Notes: generated from the sequence alone by a model not told the origin. Shown: positions 1-7,380, numbered from the stretch's first letter. The stretch is 10,048 bases of DNA from an uncultured Microbacteriaceae bacterium (GCA_903907615.1 CAIVOR010000233.1:1-10048), one strand, 5' to 3'. Translations and numbers: made by a program.

Positions 1-1161
1 ATTTTTGGGGAGGGGCCGGGCCACGAGGTTGGCGACGTCGAGTATCTGTTGAGCGTTTCGCCACGATTTCGAGAGCGTGTGTTGCGCTCCCGCGCGGCCG
101 GGAGAGAAGACCTCGAAGAACCGATGCGGCAACATGTTGGATGCGCTCGCTCCGCGCCAACCGTAGATGGCTTGATTGGGGTCTCCCACGGCCATCACCG
201 TGCGGTCGTGGAACACGCTCGAGAGCAGCGCCACTTGCACACTCGAGGTGTCTTGGTACTCGTCGAGCAAGACAAATCGATAGTTGGATGACACCTGATC
301 GCGCACGCTCGGAATCTGAACGAGTCGATGCGCATAGGCAATCTGGTCGCCGAACTCAATGAGGTGGCGTGAGCGCTTGAGGTTTTCGTAGGTCACAACA
401 ACGTCGCACAGGAGGTCGAGCTTGGCGGCGGCGGCGAGTCCTTTCTTGTACTTGTCTTGGGGAACCCGATGCGTGGTGCCGCGCGTGGTGATGGGCAGAT
501 CTGTCACGTGTGCAACAAATTCCGCGGTGAACGCGCGAAGGTTGGCCGTATCAACCATGTTGTCGGTGAGCGCCCGCGCCACCTTGAGGGTGACCTCGAT
601 GACCGAGTTCAACGTCATGTCAAGTTTTGCCAGGTCGGTGCCGTTCGATTCCAAGACGGCCCGACGGGCCAGTTGCCACGCGGTGGCTTCGGTCATCACG
701 CCGGCCGATCCATCGACCCCGATGAGGTGGGCATACTCGCTGAAGATGCGATTGGCAAAGGAGTTGTAGGTCGTCATGCTCGCGGAGAAAAGCGCATGTG
801 CGGAGTCGTCATCTGAGCTCGGAATCATGCCGCGCCAGGCCAGAGCGTCCAATCCCTCACGAACACGCGCTGCAAGGGATGTGGCGGCCCGCCGAGTGAA
901 GGTCATGCCCAGGATTTCGTCGAGGCGGGCGTGCCCGTTTGCCACCAGCCAGAGCACGCGCATGGTCATGGTTTCGGTCTTGCCACTGCCCGCACCGGCG
1001 GTGACAAGGCACGTGGTGGAGATGTCGCTGGCCACGATGTCGCGTTGCTCAGCGGTGAGCTCCACACGTTGCTTGGTCTCGTCGAGGATCCCCGCGCGAC
1101 GATCGAGTTCTTGACGCCAGTCGAATGTGGCGTCGGAAATGTCTTGCGCTGTGTAGGTCAT
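1..1161 (-). CDS. adnB: AdnB-like UvrD-family DNA helicase/nuclease, N-terminal 387 residues (3' end off window)
   Basis: This is a superfamily 1A DNA helicase. As the partner of the upstream AdnA it should be the second motor of the AdnAB end-resection complex, acting on chromosome double-strand breaks. Translation from the ATG at 1161 gives Walker A AGAGSGKT (residues 55-62), motif Ia GMTFTRRAA (about 85-93), motif II DEYQDT (300-305), motif III GDPNQAIYGWRGA (326-338) and a motif IV-like SKSWRN near residue 366. These are all canonical, so this subunit should be a competent ATPase. The start overlaps the adnA stop as ATGA (1158-1161), so translation is probably coupled. The window ends at residue 387, before helicase domains 2A/2B and the C-terminal RecB-like nuclease that AdnB proteins carry, so the nuclease is not visible. 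A stand-alone UvrD/PcrA helicase is the alternative. Adjacency to adnA and order as in mycobacteria favour AdnB. Confidence 0.9.
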   Translation of the reverse strand, partial: MTYTAQDISDATFDWRQELDRRAGILDETKQRVELTAEQRDIVASDISTTCLVTAGAGSGKTETMTMRVLWLVANGHARLDEILGMTFTRRAATSLAARVREGLDALAWRGMIPSSDDDSAHALFSASMTTYNSFANRIFSEYAHLIGVDGSAGVMTEATAWQLARRAVLESNGTDLAKLDMTLNSVIEVTLKVARALTDNMVDTANLRAFTAEFVAHVTDLPITTRGTTHRVPQDKYKKGLAAAAKLDLLCDVVVTYENLKRSRHLIEFGDQIAYAHRLVQIPSVRDQVSSNYRFVLLDEYQDTSSVQVALLSSVFHDRTVMAVGDPNQAIYGWRGASASNMLPHRFFEVFSPGRAGAQHTLSKSWRNAQQILDVANLVARPLPKN

Positions 1162-4100
1162 GCGCTCACCGCCGACACCGTGTGAATGCGCTTGGCGTAG
1201 GTACTGTCGAACTCGCCACGTTCTTCTCGCGTAAAGATGACCGCGGTAAACGAGCTGCCCGACATGCCTTCGGCGGCCGCCGCCACCTTGGCTTCGATGG
1301 CTTCTTGGGCAGCTCCGCCCCGCTCGATGGCCGCCTGGACAATCTCGATAATCTCGCCGGCACGCGACTTCTTGACTGCCTTCTCATCGACCATGAGGAT
1401 CCCCGCCCCGCCCGATGTTGCCCCCGGAGCGATGAGTTCGCCCTGCGGTGCGGGGGTCTCACTTTCGGAATCGTGTTCGACCGTCTCGCGAATCTCGTCG
1501 CGGACCAACGCCAATTGGTAACACTCGAGCTGAAGGTTGTCGGCCACCTCGTCTTCGGTCATTTTCTTTGCGCCGGTCTTGAGGTCGATCACGGTCACCG
1601 TGCCATCCGGATTGCGATGCACGCGGTCGATACGTCCCACGAGCCTTCCGACGCCCACGTCGAAACTGAACGAACACTCCACTCCCACCACCTCGACGTT
1701 TCGGGCCCGCAGGTCGCCGAGGTAGGTGGCCAAGTTGCCCACCATGGTTTTCGCACGGGCGCGTTCGCGTTCGCCCAGCCAGTCGGCTTCGAACGTGAGC
1801 TCGTGCCAGCGCTTCTCGACGGCCGACCACAGGCTCTCCGCCGACAGGTCCGACAGGATCTCGTTGCCCACGTCCTCGAACACTTTGTGAACGAGTGTGC
1901 CCAATCCGGTTGCCACGGTTTGTTCGCCACCCACCGTGGAGTCGATGAACCAGCCGAGTTGGTTGCGCTCCCACGCCTCAAGTCGCGAAGGAGAGACGTG
2001 AACCGTGACACCCGCCGCCCGATCGACCTCGTCGACAATGGCGCGCTCAGTGGAGGGACCGGCGAGTCCGTACCAGTCGTCGGGGTGGGCGCCGGCCACG
2101 TCGGCCTCGGCAAGGCGGGCGAGCGCGCGCGCCAACTCGCGAGCCCGCGCCGGGGTGAGGGGTTGCGACGAGTCGGTGGAGTGCGGAAACTGGCGCACCA
2201 ATTCGCGCCGGGCGAGCCCGGTGATTCCCGACAGGGACAGTGGATAGGAATCTTGCGTCGGAGTGGGCTCACTCGGGACCGGTTCCGCGCCTTCCGCGGG
2301 CGTGCCGACAAGCCCCACAAAGGGCGACGCCATGGCGTCGGCGCTCGTCGTGGCCGAGACGATCAGCGTCTGGCGCGCGCGCGAGCAGGCGAGGACAAAC
2401 ATACGCAGTTCGTCGTGCAGCACCGCCAGGCGTGCGTCGGTTGGCGAGGAGCCCGAGGTGTGCCCACTCACGATGTCGTCGAATCGACCCGCGTGCAAGA
2501 GTTGGCCGCGCAGCCGGAGGTTGGGCCACACCCCTTCTTGAACGGCCACGACGGCAACCACATCGAACTCGGCACCGATGATCGAGGGCGGTGTGCAGAC
2601 CAACACCGCATCCGCGCTTGAGGTGGGCGCGAGGGTGTCTTCGGGGACGTCCGTGTTGAGGAGATCGTGAATAAAGTCTTTCGGGGTTCGGTCGGGCTCG
2701 CGTTCCACAAATCGTCGCGCCGAGGCAAAGAGCGCGAGAACGGTATCGAGCTTGCGATGAGCTTCTTCGGCAATCAGGCCGGCACCCTCCGTTGCCGCGG
2801 CCAGCTCGCGAGGCAGAACGGATCCGTGCCACGCGGTCCATAGGAGTTCTTCGATGGTGCCGCCCGAGACGCGCTGTTGCCGCAAATCGGCCAACAGTGT
2901 GGCCACCCGCCCGGCCGCACGCGCCGGTGCCGAATCGACGATGGCAAGTTCGGCAACACTCACGAGTCCATCGCGGACGAGCTCGGGACCGGTGCGTGTG
3001 CCACCCCCGGCGAGCTCCTGTTGCCGCAGCGCCAGTCTCAAGCGACGCGTATCGACCGATGACATTCCACCGATTTCGCTCAGCAGGAAGCTCTCGGCTT
3101 CGGCCGGGGTGAGGTTGTGCCCGGGCTCGGACAAACGCAGTGCGGCGACGAAGTCGCGCACCAACGGCTGATCGCGCAGGGCCTGATCGCTCACCAGAGA
3201 ACGTGTGGGGACCTCGTGAATGGCCAGTTGCCGCGCCACACTCTCGACGAGTGATCCCTGGCGCACCACGACCGCCATGCGATGCCACCCCACTCCGTCG
3301 CGAACGTGCGCCTGTCGCATGGCCCGTGCCACCGCCGCCAGTTCGCTCGAACGCTGCGACTTTTCGATGACCACGACCGAGCCCGGGTCGGCGTCGGGGC
3401 CGGCGACGGCCTTTCGCTGCGTACCCAGCCCGGCGGCACCCACGCGCGCTTCGAGCCGCGCCACCGCGGCGCGCACAGCCGAACCGTGGCGGTATACGCG
3501 CTCCAGAACAATGGGCGGCCGCGCGCCGGAAACGATCGTGTCGAATCGGCCCAAGATGTGAGGAACGGCACCGCGGAACGCCGTAGCCGTTTCGTCAGGA
3601 TTGCCGAACAACACCACGGGAATATTGCGTGACGATGCTGCGGCCAGAAGAGCGATGGATCCGGCCGTCAGTTCCTGTGCGTCATCAACGACAATCAGTC
3701 GACACTCGCGAAGTGCCACCCCGTCGGCTACCGCGACAGTGGCCTGGCGCATGACTTCGGCGGCGTCGGCAAATCCGTATCGCATGGCATCGAGGACATC
3801 GGTGAGTGACGTGGACCAGAACTGAGCGACAGCCTGCCATTCGGCCACGCCGTGCTTCGCAGCCAACGCCTCCATGTCGTGGGCGCTCACACCGGCGTCG
3901 ATGCTGCGGTCGATGAGGTCGCGCAGTTCGTTGCGGAACACGCGAGACGCGCGCACCTCGGGACCGAGCGTGACCGGCCAACGCGAGGATGCGCCCTCCG
4001 ACTCGCGCTCGCGAGCTTCTTCGGCCTCGAGCAGGTTGGCGATGATGCGGTCTTGCTCGGCACCGGTGAGGAGGCGGGGAAGCACGTCGCCGCGCGCCTG

Positions 4101-4436
4101 GGCGGCGTCGGTGGCCACGGCGAGCGCCAACGACATGGGTGTGCGGGCCAGCGGCCCCTGCGTTGGGCGACGCAGGCGCGCGGCCAGCGCCTCGCGGAGT
4201 CGGTTTGCCGCCAAACGCTGTGGCGTGAGAACGAGAATGTGGCCGGCGTCGACGTGATTCTGCTCAACTCGGTGGGCGACAAACTCAACCAGCGTTGTGG
4301 TCTTTCCCGTGCCGGGCGCCCCCACGACCACACACGATTCGCCCACCTCGTGATCGAGAACACGCTGCTGTTGCGCATCGAGAGGATGGCGCACGAACGC
4401 CACGCGTGGCGGTACGAGTCCCCTGTGTGCGGTCAT
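1158..4436 (-). CDS. adnA: AdnA-like helicase-nuclease subunit (UvrD-like motor plus PD-(D/E)XK nuclease)
   Basis: A 1092-residue protein, close to the usual AdnA size, expected to pair with AdnB to unwind and cut DNA ends for recombination. From the N-terminus I see Walker A GAPGTGKT (about 39-46), a divergent motif II DDAQ (251-254), a divergent motif III region with FRG (287-289), motif VI-like ELRMFVLACSRAR (676-688) and a C-terminal RecB-type nuclease. The nuclease has GRID (934-937), IDLK (950-953) and QLECY (969-973), giving the acidic, D-x-K and QxxxY elements. All nuclease residues look intact, while motor motif II lacks the usual DExxQ acid pair. A longer reading frame starts at 4505. 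I prefer the ATG at 4436, because the extra 23 residues overlap the divergent promoter region, have no ribosome binding site, and a TAACGT hexamer lies 7 nt before the inner ATG. It is the first gene of the operon with adnB. Confidence 0.9.
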   Translation of the reverse strand: MTAHRGLVPPRVAFVRHPLDAQQQRVLDHEVGESCVVVGAPGTGKTTTLVEFVAHRVEQNHVDAGHILVLTPQRLAANRLREALAARLRRPTQGPLARTPMSLALAVATDAAQARGDVLPRLLTGAEQDRIIANLLEAEEARERESEGASSRWPVTLGPEVRASRVFRNELRDLIDRSIDAGVSAHDMEALAAKHGVAEWQAVAQFWSTSLTDVLDAMRYGFADAAEVMRQATVAVADGVALRECRLIVVDDAQELTAGSIALLAAASSRNIPVVLFGNPDETATAFRGAVPHILGRFDTIVSGARPPIVLERVYRHGSAVRAAVARLEARVGAAGLGTQRKAVAGPDADPGSVVVIEKSQRSSELAAVARAMRQAHVRDGVGWHRMAVVVRQGSLVESVARQLAIHEVPTRSLVSDQALRDQPLVRDFVAALRLSEPGHNLTPAEAESFLLSEIGGMSSVDTRRLRLALRQQELAGGGTRTGPELVRDGLVSVAELAIVDSAPARAAGRVATLLADLRQQRVSGGTIEELLWTAWHGSVLPRELAAATEGAGLIAEEAHRKLDTVLALFASARRFVEREPDRTPKDFIHDLLNTDVPEDTLAPTSSADAVLVCTPPSIIGAEFDVVAVVAVQEGVWPNLRLRGQLLHAGRFDDIVSGHTSGSSPTDARLAVLHDELRMFVLACSRARQTLIVSATTSADAMASPFVGLVGTPAEGAEPVPSEPTPTQDSYPLSLSGITGLARRELVRQFPHSTDSSQPLTPARARELARALARLAEADVAGAHPDDWYGLAGPSTERAIVDEVDRAAGVTVHVSPSRLEAWERNQLGWFIDSTVGGEQTVATGLGTLVHKVFEDVGNEILSDLSAESLWSAVEKRWHELTFEADWLGERERARAKTMVGNLATYLGDLRARNVEVVGVECSFSFDVGVGRLVGRIDRVHRNPDGTVTVIDLKTGAKKMTEDEVADNLQLECYQLALVRDEIRETVEHDSESETPAPQGELIAPGATSGGAGILMVDEKAVKKSRAGEIIEIVQAAIERGGAAQEAIEAKVAAAAEGMSGSSFTAVIFTREERGEFDSTYAKRIHTVSAVSA

Positions 4437-4443
4437 GGCGTCA

Positions 4444-4449
4444 ACGTTA
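4444..4449 (-). promoter_or_regulatory. Candidate -10 hexamer (TAACGT) for leaderless adnA transcript
   Basis: On the minus strand TAACGT fits the actinobacterial TANNNT pattern. It is followed by 7 nt and then the ATG at 4436, and no Shine-Dalgarno sequence precedes that ATG. The spacing fits transcription starting at or next to the start codon. No clear -35 element is seen. This is inferred from pattern and spacing only. Confidence 0.4.
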
Positions 4450-4459
4450 TCGCGCACGT

Positions 4460-4489
4460 CGGACAGAGCATCCGTTGGTGAGTTAGTGT
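4460..4489 (+). promoter_or_regulatory. Candidate promoter for the DUF3107/membrane-protein pair
   Basis: CGGACA (4460-4465) matches four of six bases of TTGACA. After an 18-nt spacer comes TAGTGT (4484-4489), a TANNNT hexamer. Transcription would start near 4496 and leave a leader of about 30 nt that includes the strong ribosome binding site at 4510-4517. The element lies within the 89-bp gap shared with the divergent adnA promoter. Confidence 0.35.
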
Positions 4490-4509
4490 TGCAGTGTTCC
4501 CGCATCTTC

Positions 4510-4517
4510 AGAAGGAG
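4510..4517 (+). promoter_or_regulatory. Strong Shine-Dalgarno sequence AGAAGGAG deciding the GTG start at 4526
   Basis: AGAAGGAG ends 8 nt before the GTG at 4526, which is ideal spacing. An in-frame GTG at 4517 overlaps this element, so it cannot be served by it. This makes 4526 the likely start. It is the only strong ribosome binding site upstream of a gene in this window. Confidence 0.75.
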
Positions 4518-4525
4518 TGTCCCTC

Positions 4526-4750
4526 GTGGAAATCCGTATCGGCATCGTCAATACAGCTCGCGAACTCAATTTTGAGTCGGATGCGTCACTCAGTGACATC
4601 GAATCTGCCGTGAGCGCAGCGCTCACCGGGAGCGAGACGTTCCTCAAGCTTTCAGACAACAAGGGCAAGGTTTACCTCGTTCCCACGGCGACCATTGGCT
4701 TCGTCGAAATCGGCAGTGACGAGGGCCGACGCGTCGGATTCGTGGCCTAG
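4526..4750 (+). CDS. DUF3107 family protein
   Basis: A 74-residue protein beginning MEIRIGIVNTARELNFES and containing KVYLVPTATIGFVEIG near the C-terminus. That pattern is typical of actinobacterial DUF3107 proteins, represented as I recall by Rv3208A in M. tuberculosis. No biochemical function is established that I know of. It has no signal peptide, membrane segment or cysteine, so it should be cytosolic. Alternating hydrophobic residues in the first and last thirds suggest beta strands around a central helix. The GTG start is chosen for the ideally spaced AGAAGGAG. The downstream membrane protein begins 2 bp after its stop, so the two are probably co-transcribed and translationally coupled. 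Confidence 0.9.
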   Translation: MEIRIGIVNTARELNFESDASLSDIESAVSAALTGSETFLKLSDNKGKVYLVPTATIGFVEIGSDEGRRVGFVA

Positions 4751-4752
4751 CC

Positions 4753-5043
4753 GTGGAGATGATGTTTGCGGTCATCGCCGCGCTCGCCATCGGACTCAGC
4801 ATTCGCTACAGCATGGCTGGGCGTGATCGTGTGGGTGTTGCCCTGATTCCCGCTCTCGCCACCGCAACAGGAGCGCTCGTGTGGGTGGTCGGCATCTGGT
4901 GCGGACTTCTCGCCACGGAACCGTGGCTCTGGCTCATCACGTTCGCCGTGAGCGGTGCTGTTGCTTTTTACGTCAACCTGCGGATCACGCGCAAGCGCAT
5001 CGCAGCTGACAACGAGGTCTTCGGAAGAATCGCCCGCAAGTAG
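4753..5043 (+). CDS. Small three-helix membrane protein of unknown function
   Basis: A 96-residue protein I cannot assign to a named family. Three hydrophobic segments are visible: about residues 3-21, 25-50 (rich in Val, Trp and Gly) and 55-75. A basic, polar C-terminal tail (ITRKRIAADNEVFGRIARK) by the positive-inside rule should face the cytoplasm. The frame opens with GTG at 4753, 2 bp after the DUF3107 stop. ATG codons at 4759 and 4762 are alternative starts. None has a good ribosome binding site, which fits re-initiation after DUF3107. The gene converges with the ferritin-like gene 30 bp downstream. Codon bias matches the neighbours, so I consider it a real gene, probably working with DUF3107 given their arrangement. 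Confidence 0.8.
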   Translation: MEMMFAVIAALAIGLSIRYSMAGRDRVGVALIPALATATGALVWVVGIWCGLLATEPWLWLITFAVSGAVAFYVNLRITRKRIAADNEVFGRIARK

Positions 5044-5073
5044 GGGCCAACCGCCCGGCCAGGCGCTCGGGAG

Positions 5074-5793
5074 CTAGGCCGTGAAGCCCAACGCATCCAT
5101 GCGGCGCGAATGGGCAGCAATCAGGTCGGTAAAGACAGGTTCCATGCGCGCCTCGTCGTGCGCCTTGTCGCCGGAGCCCGCAATCGCATTGCGCGCGAGC
5201 AGAATGGCATCGCCGAGGAGGCGACGGCCAAAGAGTGCCAGCCGCGAAGCGACCCTCGGATCCGTCTCAATCGCCTGCTGCAATTGCTCGACGATGATGG
5301 CGGCTTCGCGATCGGGCTCGATGAGGGTCTGAACCCTCGCGGCGAGAGCCTTCGGCAGTCCACCGACGAGTCGTTGGAAGAAGTCATCGAGGAAGCCGCC
5401 CGTGACGTAGACGGAGACCAGCGTCTCGAGCCAGTCGTTGCCGCGCGTGAGCTCCTCAAACCGATCGATCGAGTGGGCAAACGGTTCCATGGCCGAGGCG
5501 GGGTCAACCTTGAGCTTGCGCAGTTCCGCCACGATTCCGTGGTGTTTTGTCAGGGCATCGCCCGCGACGGCACTCAAGCCCTCTTTTGACGCCAGCGTGG
5601 GCGATTCACTCACGGCGCGACTGAGGGTCTCGAACACGGCGAGCTCGAAGTAGGCGACCTGCCCGAGATACGAGACAACGTCGGGTGCTAGGTCCGCGAG
5701 GTCGTAGCGCGTCGACTCGTCAGTGGCCCCGCGCTGTCCAATGACGGCAGCAGGTTTGCGATTGCGCGCGCGACGCCGGAACCATTCGAACAC
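5074..5793 (-). CDS. Ferritin-like fold protein, Rv3210c-type
   Basis: A 239-residue, largely helical protein that resembles the actinobacterial ferritin-like family usually found beside a RhlE-type helicase. These are distant relatives of MiaE tRNA hydroxylase. A basic N-terminus (FRRRARNRK, 5-13) precedes the helical core from about residue 36. Candidate metal ligands are E50, E55, H84, H85, E123, E163 and E169. The paired ExxH motifs of true di-iron ferritin-like enzymes are not evident, because the segment ALTKHHG (80-86) has no Glu three residues before either His. It may therefore bind metal differently or not at all, and I do not assign hydroxylase activity. The start is the GTG at 5793, with a candidate -10 hexamer 6 nt upstream and no usable ribosome binding site. 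It diverges from the RNA helicase gene. Confidence 0.8.
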   Translation of the reverse strand: MFEWFRRRARNRKPAAVIGQRGATDESTRYDLADLAPDVVSYLGQVAYFELAVFETLSRAVSESPTLASKEGLSAVAGDALTKHHGIVAELRKLKVDPASAMEPFAHSIDRFEELTRGNDWLETLVSVYVTGGFLDDFFQRLVGGLPKALAARVQTLIEPDREAAIIVEQLQQAIETDPRVASRLALFGRRLLGDAILLARNAIAGSGDKAHDEARMEPVFTDLIAAHSRRMDALGFTA

Positions 5794-5799
5794 CCTCTC

Positions 5800-5805
5800 A
5801 GCCTA
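5800..5805 (-). promoter_or_regulatory. Candidate -10 hexamer (TAGGCT) for leaderless ferritin-like gene
   Basis: On the minus strand TAGGCT is followed by six bases (GAGAGG) and then the GTG at 5793. GAGAGG looks like a Shine-Dalgarno sequence but abuts the start codon with no spacer, so it could not act as one. The arrangement fits transcription beginning at the GTG. No -35 element is apparent. Confidence 0.4.
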
Positions 5806-5836
5806 TGCCTCAACCTCGGGCAACGTCGACGAGCGC

Positions 5837-5842
5837 TAGACT
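5837..5842 (+). promoter_or_regulatory. Candidate -10 hexamer (TAGACT) for the DEAD-box helicase gene
   Basis: TAGACT fits TANNNT and lies 12 nt before the ATG at 5855. A short GAGG (5844-5847) sits 7 nt before that ATG and may act as a weak ribosome binding site if transcription starts just upstream of it. No good -35 is seen. The whole divergent gap with the ferritin-like gene is only 61 bp. Confidence 0.35.
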
Positions 5843-5854
5843 CGAGGCAGACTT

Positions 5855-7336
5855 ATGACTTTTATTGACTTGGGTATTGAGCCCGACATTGCACAGGCAC
5901 TGACCGACAAGGGCATTACCGAGCCCTTTCCGATTCAGGAGCAGACCATTCCTTTGGCCCTCAGCGGTCAAGACATCATTGGCCAGGCCAAAACGGGTAC
6001 CGGAAAGACCTTTGGGTTCGGCCTCCCGATCATCCAACGGCTGGGCATTGCTCCCGAGCCGGGCGTCAAGGTTCTCGTTGTCGTTCCCACCCGCGAACTC
6101 TGCGTTCAGGTCACCGAAGACCTCGAGCTGGCAGCGTCAAACCGGGCCACCACTGTTGTCTCCATCTACGGTGGCAAGGCTTACGAAGGCCAGATTGAGC
6201 AGCTCAAGGCGGGTGCCCAGATTGTCGTGGGAACTCCCGGACGCTTGATCGACCTCGCCGGACAGGGACTCCTGAGTCTCGGCAACGTCACTGAGGTCGT
6301 TCTCGACGAGGCAGACAAGATGCTCGACCTCGGGTTCCTCGCGGACATAGAGAAGATCTTCTCGCGACTGCCCGAGGTGCGCCACACCATGCTGTTCTCG
6401 GCCACCATGCCCGGCCCCATCGTCACGCTGGCCCGGCGCTTCATGTCGAAGCCCATCCACATCCGCGCCACCGACCCCGACGAGGGCCTGACACAGGCCA
6501 ACATCGAGCACATCGTGTACCGCGCCCACTCGCTCGACAAAGACGAAGTGATTGCGCGCATCCTGCAGGCTGAGGGCCGAGGCAAGACCGTCATCTTCAC
6601 GCGCACCAAGCGTGCAGCCGCCCGACTGGTCGAAGAGCTGGCCGATCGCGGATTCCCGGCAGCAGCCGTGCACGGCGACATGAGCCAGGAGGCGCGCGAG
6701 AAATCGATGGCGTCGTTCAAGGCCGGCAAGAAAGAAATCCTGATTGCCACCGACGTGGCGGCCCGCGGTATCGATGTCGATGACGTCACGCACGTGATCA
6801 ACCACACCATCCCCGAAGACGACAAGGCGTACCTGCACCGCGTGGGTCGCACGGGTCGCGCCGGCAAGACGGGCATCGCCGTGACGTTCGTGGACTGGGA
6901 CGACCTGCACAAGTGGGCGCTCATCAACCGCGCACTCGAGTTTGGCAAACCCGAACCCCTCGAGACCTACTCCTCGTCGGAGCACCTGTACGCGGACCTC
7001 AACATTCCCGTCGGAGCAAAGGGTCGCCTCAAGTCGACGCCGGCCGCCAAGGGTGTCGAGCGCGGCACGTCGACGAGCGGTCGCAGCGGTAGTTCGCGTG
7101 ACGGCGGTTCCCGCGACGGTCGTGGCGGATCACGCGGTGGCCAGACCCGCTCGGGCCACGCCGCTGGCAGCGAGCGCCGGGTCAACAACCCGCCGCGACA
7201 CGTCACTCCCGAGGGAACTCCCGAACAGGCCGGTGGCACGCACGACGGTGGCGGCAACGAACATCACGACGGCAACAACCCGTCGCGCACACGCAGCCGC
7301 ACGCGTCGTCGAGGACCGGGCCTCGCGTCGTCCTAG
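5855..7336 (+). CDS. rhlE: DEAD-box ATP-dependent RNA helicase, RhlE-like
   Basis: A 493-residue superfamily 2 RNA helicase that should remodel RNA duplexes or RNPs in the cytoplasm. All DEAD-box motifs are present: an N-terminal Q-motif region with F3 and FPIQEQ (25-30), motif I AKTGTGKT (45-52), Ia PTREL (78-82), GG (106-107), Ib TPGR (127-130), II DEAD (151-154), III SAT (182-184), IV VIFTRT (246-251), V ATDVAARGID (298-307) and VI HRVGRTGRAG (328-337). The conserved core ends near residue 385. From about 400 a low-complexity tail begins, rich in Arg, Gly and Ser with several RGG/RDG repeats. It then becomes His/Asn/Gly-rich and ends in SRTRSRTRRR, a typical accessory RNA-binding tail. The neighbouring ferritin-like gene is its usual partner in actinobacterial genomes, as for Rv3210c/Rv3211. 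RhlE versus DeaD/CsdA naming is uncertain from sequence alone. Confidence 0.95.
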   Translation: MTFIDLGIEPDIAQALTDKGITEPFPIQEQTIPLALSGQDIIGQAKTGTGKTFGFGLPIIQRLGIAPEPGVKVLVVVPTRELCVQVTEDLELAASNRATTVVSIYGGKAYEGQIEQLKAGAQIVVGTPGRLIDLAGQGLLSLGNVTEVVLDEADKMLDLGFLADIEKIFSRLPEVRHTMLFSATMPGPIVTLARRFMSKPIHIRATDPDEGLTQANIEHIVYRAHSLDKDEVIARILQAEGRGKTVIFTRTKRAAARLVEELADRGFPAAAVHGDMSQEAREKSMASFKAGKKEILIATDVAARGIDVDDVTHVINHTIPEDDKAYLHRVGRTGRAGKTGIAVTFVDWDDLHKWALINRALEFGKPEPLETYSSSEHLYADLNIPVGAKGRLKSTPAAKGVERGTSTSGRSGSSRDGGSRDGRGGSRGGQTRSGHAAGSERRVNNPPRHVTPEGTPEQAGGTHDGGGNEHHDGNNPSRTRSRTRRRGPGLASS

Positions 7337-7353
7337 CGACTCACCCTGGCGTG

Positions 7354-7380
7354 CCTACGCATCGCCATCCGGCGCGTAGG
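7354..7380. terminator. Stem-loop between convergent helicase and PHP genes
   Basis: CCTACGC (7354-7360) and GCGTAGG (7374-7380) are perfect 7-bp inverted repeats. The 13-nt interior can form a further GCC/GGC stem (7364-7366 with 7371-7373), leaving a 3-nt bulge. The hairpin starts 18 nt after the helicase stop and overlaps the last codons of the PHP gene. There is no T-tract, so it is at best a U-less terminator or mRNA 3'-end stabiliser for the helicase transcript. Confidence 0.35.

Noticed and set aside
1125..2621. A 498-codon open frame on the plus strand opposite adnA, plus many smaller ones on both strands
   Set aside because: High GC content suppresses stop codons in the shadow frames. 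The frame lies antisense to a gene with clear helicase and nuclease motifs, and its translation shows no recognisable domain.
4437..4505. N-terminal extension of AdnA by 23 residues from the ATG at 4505
   Set aside because: No ribosome binding site precedes it, the region holds the divergent promoters, and the inner ATG at 4436 has a well-spaced -10 hexamer. Not excluded, only less likely.
5045..5080. Possible hairpins in the convergent gap between the membrane protein and ferritin-like genes
   Set aside because: Only 4-bp GC stems can be drawn (for example GGCC/GGCC and CCCG/CGGG), which is expected by chance in GC-rich DNA, and there is no T-tract.
5785..5790. TCGAAC half-site resembling the actinobacterial LexA/SOS box
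   Set aside because: The second half GTTCGA is missing at the required distance, and the half-site lies inside the ferritin-like coding sequence.
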